Assembly: GCA_023413645.1 (NCBI GenBank)
Contig: JAEZPN010000034.1
Location: 1-10,517, forward strand
Origin: Bacteroidota bacterium
Lineage (GTDB): Bacteria > Bacteroidota > Bacteroidia > Bacteroidales > Rikenellaceae
Direction: 5' to 3'
Length of the DNA stretch: 10,517 bases
In this document: in pieces, positions 5,924 to 10,517 of the stretch
Layout: each line of letters starts with the position of its first letter
Position numbering within the stretch: the first letter of the stretch is position 1
Notes under the pieces: generated by a model
What the model was told of the DNA's origin: nothing
Seen by the model: only the letters and a program-made list of their open reading frames with translations
Database searches by the model: none
Program-made: the position numbers and the translations under genes

Positions 5924-6721
5924 CTACGCCGTTACAATTTCAAGAATTGCATTTGCCGTGAACTCGGGCTCCTCATAAAAGCCCATATGTCCCGAGTGTT
6001 CGAGCCACAACACCTTCGCACCTGGATCGGCAGCTATCATCTCCTCAGCCACCTCAACGGGGATGTAGTAGTCGTGACGACCGAAGATAAAGAGGTGTGG
6101 GATGCCACTATCACGCAGCTGCTCACCACGGCTTGTACGCTCAATCATACCAGCAAGTATCGCCATAACACCCTCATCCTCAGTGAGAAGAATCAACTCT
6201 GCAATATCCTCGATGTAGTCCTTCAGACGCTTAGCATTCTCGGGTGCGAAGCCCGCATGTGGCACAAGACGCGCAAGAGTATTCTTCTTTCCCGCCTTGA
6301 TGAGCTCTATCTCACGGCGACGGCGGTCGCACTTCTCCTGACTGTCTGCCGAGGTTGTAGAGTGCAACAGCGTGATGCTCTCGATGTTATCTTTGTATTT
6401 GTCGAGCATCGCCAATGCGACATAACCACCCATCGAGTGACCTACAACCGAGTAGCGCTCGATGCCGAGTGCCGCCATTGTATTTGCCACGCAGTCGGCA
6501 AGGAACTCCATGGTGTGCACCTCGCCTACGATGGTCGAAATGCCATGACCAGGTAGGTCGACAGTCACAACGCGCACTTTGCCTTTGAGTAGGTCGACAA
6601 ACTCGTCCCACACAATCATAGACTCGAGGTAACCGTGTAGAAGCACCACGCAACGCTCACCGCGCTCGGTGTCAGCAACGTGCATAGGGGTATCACCCGC
6701 CATAATAAATTTCTCAACCAT
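5924..6721 (-). CDS. Alpha/beta-fold hydrolase
   Basis: A 265-residue cytoplasmic protein (no signal peptide), the typical length for a single-domain alpha/beta hydrolase. Seen directly: the oxyanion-hole region VVLLHGYLES (25-34); strand and loop VVTVDLPGHG (51-60); the nucleophile elbow GHSMGG with Ser96; the acid FGRHDYYIP with Asp217; and the catalytic histidine HSGHMG with His245. The full Ser-Asp-His triad is in the right order, so it should be an active esterase or related hydrolase. A lid region between about 125 and 195 is charged and gives no substrate clue. It stands alone, convergent with the beta-barrel gene and divergent from dapF, so context does not indicate its pathway. Lipid, thioester and aromatic-ester substrates are all possible. 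No good promoter was found upstream. Confidence 0.9.
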   Translation of the reverse strand: MVEKFIMAGDTPMHVADTERGERCVVLLHGYLESMIVWDEFVDLLKGKVRVVTVDLPGHGISTIVGEVHTMEFLADCVANTMAALGIERYSVVGHSMGGYVALAMLDKYKDNIESITLLHSTTSADSQEKCDRRRREIELIKAGKKNTLARLVPHAGFAPENAKRLKDYIEDIAELILLTEDEGVMAILAGMIERTSRGEQLRDSGIPHLFIFGRHDYYIPVEVAEEMIAADPGAKVLWLEHSGHMGFYEEPEFTANAILEIVTA

Positions 6722-6829
6722 AGGGCTCTCCTTGTAATGTTTAAGTCACAAACGTTAGTACAATATTACGAAAAAAAGGGGATAATAGCAAGAGGTATCG
6801 ACAAAAAATATTATTTCTATCTCTATAAT

Positions 6830-6860
6830 TTTGAATGCCCCAAAATTATTCGTATCTTTG
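6830..6860 (+). promoter_or_regulatory. Promoter of the dapF-tamL-stealth operon
   Basis: TTTG (6830-6833), a 19-base spacer and TATCTTTG (6853-6860) are a full match to the Bacteroidota promoter consensus. Transcription should begin near 6866, giving a leader of about 22 nt before the ATG at 6889. The surrounding 6760-6850 region is A/T-rich, as expected for a promoter. Confidence 0.75.
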
Positions 6861-6888
6861 ACCGAATGTATAGTTCAAAAAAGTGGAT

Positions 6889-7833
6889 ATGACAAACTTC
6901 GAGATAATTAAGTGTCACGGCTCGGGCAACGACTTTATTATGGTCGACACCACACGCCTTGAATGCCCCAATGCTATCGACTGGTCGGTCTTTGCGCGCG
7001 TGGCGTGTGACCGCACTCGTGGCATCGGCAGCGACGGCATACTGCTTGTTGTACGCAACGATGAGGGCATCTACGGCATGGATATGCTCAACCCCGACGG
7101 CACACACGCCGAGATGTGTGGCAACGGCATACGCTGCGTGGCACGCCTCGCCCAGGAGCGCGGCTATCTCGATAGCGGACTCCTCACCTCGGGTGGTCGC
7201 ACCTTCCCTGCGCGACATGCAGAGTGCGTAGCAGAGGACATCGAGACCTTCTCTGTGGATATTCCCATCGCTACGTGGAGCCCAAGTTTCGCCTTCTTTG
7301 GTCGCGACGAGCGCTTCGTGGGCGAGGTTATAGAGTCACTCCACCCCGAGCTTCGATTTACGGCACTCAATTTGGGTAATCCACACGTTGTAGCTGCAGT
7401 AGAGGAGATAGACATGGCGCTCCTTGAAGAACTTGGCGAGCGTGTGAAGAGCCTCAAAGGCGAGTTCCCTCATGGCGTAAATGTCTCGCTCTACAAGGTG
7501 TTATCACCTAAGAGCATCTTCGTAGCTACATACGAGCGTGGCGCCGGCATCACGCTTTCGTGTGGTACAGCGATGACAGCCTCGTCCACTGCTGCAACGC
7601 TCCTCGGATATGTGGAGCGCGAGCAACGCATAGAGGTCTTTAATCGTGGTGGCAAGGTGGCATGCCGAACCACTATCAACGACAGTAGCATCATCACCAC
7701 CCTCGAGGGTAATGCCACGTTCGAGTGGATTGGTGAGGCACACTTCGACAACGAAAATTTCGGCTTCGACATCCTCCGCGAGAGTGGCGAGGCCGAGACA
7801 TGGACAAAGTTTGTAGAGAGCCTAAATAAGTAG
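6889..7833 (+). CDS. dapF: Diaminopimelate epimerase DapF
   Basis: Converts LL- to meso-diaminopimelate in the cytoplasm, the precursor of lysine and of the peptidoglycan cross-link. The ATG at 6889 is chosen over the in-frame GTG at 6883, because ATG is the stronger start and the protein then opens MTNFEIIKCHGSGNDFIMVD as in the family. This gives 314 residues. The two active-site cysteines are Cys77 (EMCGNGIRCVAR) and Cys225 (LSCGTAMTAS). Other marks are DRTRGIGSDGILLV (41-54), NLGNPHVV (161-168), FPHGVNVS (193-200) and ERGAG with Glu216. The second glutamate of the usual ERGxGET is Ile221, and CGTG is CGTA. These changes, with GVNVS and GNATF (274-278), resemble the Listeria/Lactobacillus subtype rather than the Bacteroides one as I recall it. 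First gene of an operon with tamL, 11 bp downstream. Confidence 0.92.
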   Translation: MTNFEIIKCHGSGNDFIMVDTTRLECPNAIDWSVFARVACDRTRGIGSDGILLVVRNDEGIYGMDMLNPDGTHAEMCGNGIRCVARLAQERGYLDSGLLTSGGRTFPARHAECVAEDIETFSVDIPIATWSPSFAFFGRDERFVGEVIESLHPELRFTALNLGNPHVVAAVEEIDMALLEELGERVKSLKGEFPHGVNVSLYKVLSPKSIFVATYERGAGITLSCGTAMTASSTAATLLGYVEREQRIEVFNRGGKVACRTTINDSSIITTLEGNATFEWIGEAHFDNENFGFDILRESGEAETWTKFVESLNK

Positions 7834-7844
7834 TACAGAGCCCA

Positions 7845-10238
7845 ATGCGTAGGAGAGTAATTGCATATTTGTCACTCATGCTGATAACATTTTTTGTTGT
7901 CGGCTGTAACGTGACGCGCAACCTCCCCGAGGGCGAGTACCTTGTTTCGAAGGTCAAGTTCAACGAGGACGAGACCACACCGCGCGACGAGCGCATCACC
8001 GTAGACAAGGACGGCATCGACGTATATGTGCGCCAGTCGCCAAATAAGCGATTCCTCGGCATCGACTTCTACGTCTGGGTATATGAGCATGCCGACCCCG
8101 AGAAGGATAACTGGTGGAACAACTTTAAGCGTAAGATTGGCGAGGAGCCCGTATTGCTCGACATGGAACTTACCGAGAAATCAATCACCAACCTCGAGAC
8201 ATATCTACGCACCAAGGGTTACTTCCACTCGGAGGTTACCTACGACCTCGACACCACACGTCGTGCCCGCCGCGCAGAGATAACCTACAACATACGTCAG
8301 GGCGAGCCTACGCGCGTCGACAACCTCAGATATACCTTCCGCGATAGTTCACTACGTAGCGTCATCCTTGACGATAGCGCAGGTTGCCTACTTAAGAAGG
8401 GCGACATCCTCGACATCACACTCCTCGATGCCGAGCGCGAGCGTATTGCATCATACCTCAACGACCGCGGTTACTTCGACTTTACGGTAAACAACATCTT
8501 ATACGAGGTAGACACCCTTGGTCACCCCTACACGGCAGACGTAAGACTCATCGTGCGCCCCACACTCACGGGCTACAACGAGCGCGGCGAGCCACAATGG
8601 GAGGATAACGCCATCTACCGCATCCGCAATATCAACGTCTACCCCACCTACGACCCCATGTTGCGCTCGACAACGGGTTTTAGAGTCGACGCAAACATCG
8701 ACACAACATATAGCGGCGGTCTCAACATCATCCGCGATGTAAACCTAAAGCCACAGCTACGCAACGCCATTTTACGACACACTATAGCACTATATCCCAA
8801 CTACATATACAACTCCAAGCAGGTGGCACACACCTACAAGGAGATTATGTCACTGGGGTTCTTCCGCACCGCAAAGATAGACTTTACGCGCGTAGCTGAC
8901 GAGGAGAGCTATGCTACATATCTCAAGGTCAACGACGACGGCACAACCGAGCTGCTCGATACCCGCGAGCGCTTCCTCGACTGTAACATCTATGGCACTC
9001 CAGCCCTAAAGCAGAGCATGAAGGTAGAGCTCGAGGCCTCGACGACCTCGACATTCTACGGTCTAAGTGCTACGCTCGGATATAGCAATCGCAATGTCTT
9101 TAGGGGCGCTGAGGCCTTCGATATCTCGGCACGCTTCGGTTTCGAGTTCATGTATGCGCGCGACGTTAAGAAGCGCTCGGCAAAGGAGGTGGGCATCACC
9201 GCAGGTCTCTCCTTCCCACGCTTCCTAACACCCTTCTACATGAAGACGGGCATGAACATCTCGCAGCCACGCACACGCCTGGAGCTCGCCTTCGACTATC
9301 AGGATCGTCCCTACTACCAGCGTAACATCTTCACTACACGCTGGGCATATAGCTGGATGCAGGGCGAGCGCTCGTCGTTCATATTCCGTCCCATCGACAT
9401 CAACTGGATCGACGTTAAGAGCGTCGACGAGGGCTTCTTGGCAGATATCGATAACCGCTACTTGCGTACCTCGTTCGAGTCGCAGTTAACAGCGGGACTC
9501 TCGGCATCATACACCTACAACACACAGCGCTCCGACATGGATCCCAACTCGACCTTCGTGCGTGCGAATCTCGAGACAGCAGGCAACCTTATTCAGGGTC
9601 TCGAGAGCCTATTTTCGCACCACGCACCCGGCAAGGACTACTACGAGATTTTTGGCATCCGCTACTCGCAGTATGTACGCGCCGAGCTTAGCGCAAGCCG
9701 CCGTATCGAATTGGGACACAACATGGTACTCGCAGGACGCTTGTATGGCGGTGTGGGTGTGACATATGGCAACTCACACGGTCGCTCCATACCTTTCGAC
9801 CGCATGTTCTACTGCGGTGGTGCCAACTCTATGCGTGGCTGGGTACCCCGTACTCTCGGTCCAGGAAATAGGCTTCAAATTAACGACACCACATACCCCT
9901 CACAGGTTGGCGATGTACGCCTCGAGGCAAATGCCGAGTTCCGCTTCCCCGTGTGGTGGATATTCCAGGGCGCGGTCTTCCTCGACTTGGGTAACGTATG
10001 GTACTTGCGCGACACGGAGGATAGCAACCCCGAGGAGGTATTCCACTTCAACAAGTTCTACAAGCAGCTCGGTTTTAACACTGGTCTCGGTCTGCGCATT
10101 GATGCTACGTTTGTGATTCTGCGCATCGACCTCGGCATGCAGCTACACAATCCTGGGCGCCCCGAGGGTGAGCGATGGATACACAACTTCAAGTGGGACA
10201 ACATGGCGCTCAATTTTGGCGTTGGCTACCCATTCTAA
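7845..10238 (+). CDS. tamL: Outer-membrane assembly lipoprotein TamL (TamA/BamA, Omp85 superfamily)
   Basis: A 797-residue outer-membrane protein that, in Bacteroidota, replaces TamA and works with TamB in outer-membrane protein insertion or lipid transport. A lipoprotein signal peptide (1-20, core IAYLSLMLITFFVV) ends at VVG-Cys21, and CNVTRNLPEGEYLVSKVKF is the usual TamL opening. Residues about 31-380 contain POTRA-like repeats, recognisable by ITNLETYLRTKGYF (114-127) and RIASYLNDRGYFDF (200-213). From about 395 to the end is a 16-strand-type barrel with the loop-6 motif CGGANSMRGW (657-666) and GPG after it, and a terminal Phe in FGVGYPF. Everything expected is present and intact. It starts 11 bp after dapF. 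No tamB gene is in the window, although tamB is often nearby. TamL rather than BamA is chosen because of the lipoprotein signal and the short POTRA region. Confidence 0.9.
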   Translation: MRRRVIAYLSLMLITFFVVGCNVTRNLPEGEYLVSKVKFNEDETTPRDERITVDKDGIDVYVRQSPNKRFLGIDFYVWVYEHADPEKDNWWNNFKRKIGEEPVLLDMELTEKSITNLETYLRTKGYFHSEVTYDLDTTRRARRAEITYNIRQGEPTRVDNLRYTFRDSSLRSVILDDSAGCLLKKGDILDITLLDAERERIASYLNDRGYFDFTVNNILYEVDTLGHPYTADVRLIVRPTLTGYNERGEPQWEDNAIYRIRNINVYPTYDPMLRSTTGFRVDANIDTTYSGGLNIIRDVNLKPQLRNAILRHTIALYPNYIYNSKQVAHTYKEIMSLGFFRTAKIDFTRVADEESYATYLKVNDDGTTELLDTRERFLDCNIYGTPALKQSMKVELEASTTSTFYGLSATLGYSNRNVFRGAEAFDISARFGFEFMYARDVKKRSAKEVGITAGLSFPRFLTPFYMKTGMNISQPRTRLELAFDYQDRPYYQRNIFTTRWAYSWMQGERSSFIFRPIDINWIDVKSVDEGFLADIDNRYLRTSFESQLTAGLSASYTYNTQRSDMDPNSTFVRANLETAGNLIQGLESLFSHHAPGKDYYEIFGIRYSQYVRAELSASRRIELGHNMVLAGRLYGGVGVTYGNSHGRSIPFDRMFYCGGANSMRGWVPRTLGPGNRLQINDTTYPSQVGDVRLEANAEFRFPVWWIFQGAVFLDLGNVWYLRDTEDSNPEEVFHFNKFYKQLGFNTGLGLRIDATFVILRIDLGMQLHNPGRPEGERWIHNFKWDNMALNFGVGYPF

Positions 10239-10268
10239 CCTACTACGACCAAACTTAATAAACTGACT

Positions 10269-10517
10269 ATGGAGAGGCAAAGCGTAGATTTTCCCATTGA
10301 CCTTGTCTATACGTGGGTCGACGGCAACGACCCTGTATGGCGCGAGAAACGCCATAAGTATATGCCCGTGCAAACCACGGAGCGAGCACCCAACCACCTC
10401 TGCGAGGCGCGCTGGGTGGAGAACAACGAGCTTATGTACTCGTTGCGCTCGGTGGAGATGTACGCACCATGGGTAAACCGCATCTATATCATCACCGACG
10501 GTCAGACTCCCTCGTGG
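10269..10517 (+). CDS. Stealth-family sugar-phosphate transferase, N-terminal fragment (runs off window)
   Basis: The first 83 codons are present. The start MERQSVDFPIDLVYTWVDG contains conserved region 1 of Stealth proteins (IDLVYTWVDGNDPVW, residues 10-24). Region 2 begins with RWVENNELMYSLRSVEMY (47-64), APWVNRIYIITDGQTPSW (65-82 and on). Stealth proteins transfer sugar-1-phosphates (for example GlcNAc-1-phosphate) when building phosphodiester-linked capsules or exopolysaccharides, and are related to the catalytic part of animal GlcNAc-1-phosphotransferase. The start is 30 bp after the tamL stop with no terminator between, so it probably belongs to the same operon. The C-terminal regions 3 and 4 are beyond the window, so completeness cannot be judged. 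A surface polysaccharide locus may continue to the right. Confidence 0.88.
   Translation, partial: MERQSVDFPIDLVYTWVDGNDPVWREKRHKYMPVQTTERAPNHLCEARWVENNELMYSLRSVEMYAPWVNRIYIITDGQTPSW

Noticed and set aside
5987..6556. 189-codon open frame on the plus strand opposite the alpha/beta hydrolase
   Set aside because: The minus-strand hydrolase has a complete catalytic triad. The antisense frame resembles no family and starts inside the hydrolase gene.
6749..6848. Possible minus-strand -7 elements for the hydrolase (complements of 6749-6756 and 6841-6848)
   Set aside because: The first deviates from TAnnTTTG in its first base. The second matches but would overlap the dapF promoter, and neither has a TTG at the right distance.
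6883..6888. GTG start two codons upstream of the dapF ATG
   Set aside because: ATG at 6889 gives the normal family N-terminus, and nothing favours the weaker GTG.

Overview
The window comes from a member of the Bacteroidota, most likely order Bacteroidales. The supporting signs are three -7 elements of the Bacteroidota type (TAnnTTTG), two of them with a TTG exactly 19 bases upstream. Leaders are A/T-rich rather than purine Shine-Dalgarno. There is a lipoprotein version of TamA (TamL), and a lipoprotein whose lipidated cysteine is followed by acidic residues, as in Bacteroidota surface lipoproteins. Base composition is intermediate. A Rikenellaceae/Alistipes-like source would fit, but the sequence alone does not prove it.

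Left part, minus strand (1-2340): a fatty-acid elongation operon read leftwards, fabH (KAS III), then fabF (KAS II), then the first 14 codons of fabG, cut by the window edge. Together these would start an acyl chain, extend it and reduce the 3-keto group. A 228-bp divergent intergenic region (2341-2568) separates it from a plus-strand gene for a four-helix membrane protein with a C-terminal LytTR DNA-binding domain. That region holds a good promoter for the regulator, a plausible one for fabH, and three copies of a GTGGTGAAA-like 9-mer spaced exactly 20 bp apart just upstream of the regulator's -33 element. This looks like a LytTR operator and is the most interesting signal in the window.

Middle part, plus strand (3643-5864): a CotH-family (spore-coat-kinase-like) lipoprotein with an acidic tether, followed 26 bp later by a small secreted protein that looks like an outer-membrane beta-barrel. 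The pair ends at a strong 12-bp hairpin (5884-5917), which can also serve the convergent alpha/beta-hydrolase gene (5924-6721, minus).

Right part, plus strand (6831-10517): a strong promoter drives dapF (diaminopimelate epimerase, of an atypical subtype). tamL (Omp85-family outer-membrane assembly lipoprotein) follows after 11 bp. After a further 30 bp comes the start of a Stealth-family sugar-phosphate transferase gene, truncated by the window end. The shared theme is the envelope: peptidoglycan precursor, outer-membrane assembly and surface polysaccharide. No tRNA, rRNA, CRISPR array, insertion sequence or phage gene is visible, and no gene-free stretch exceeds 300 bases.
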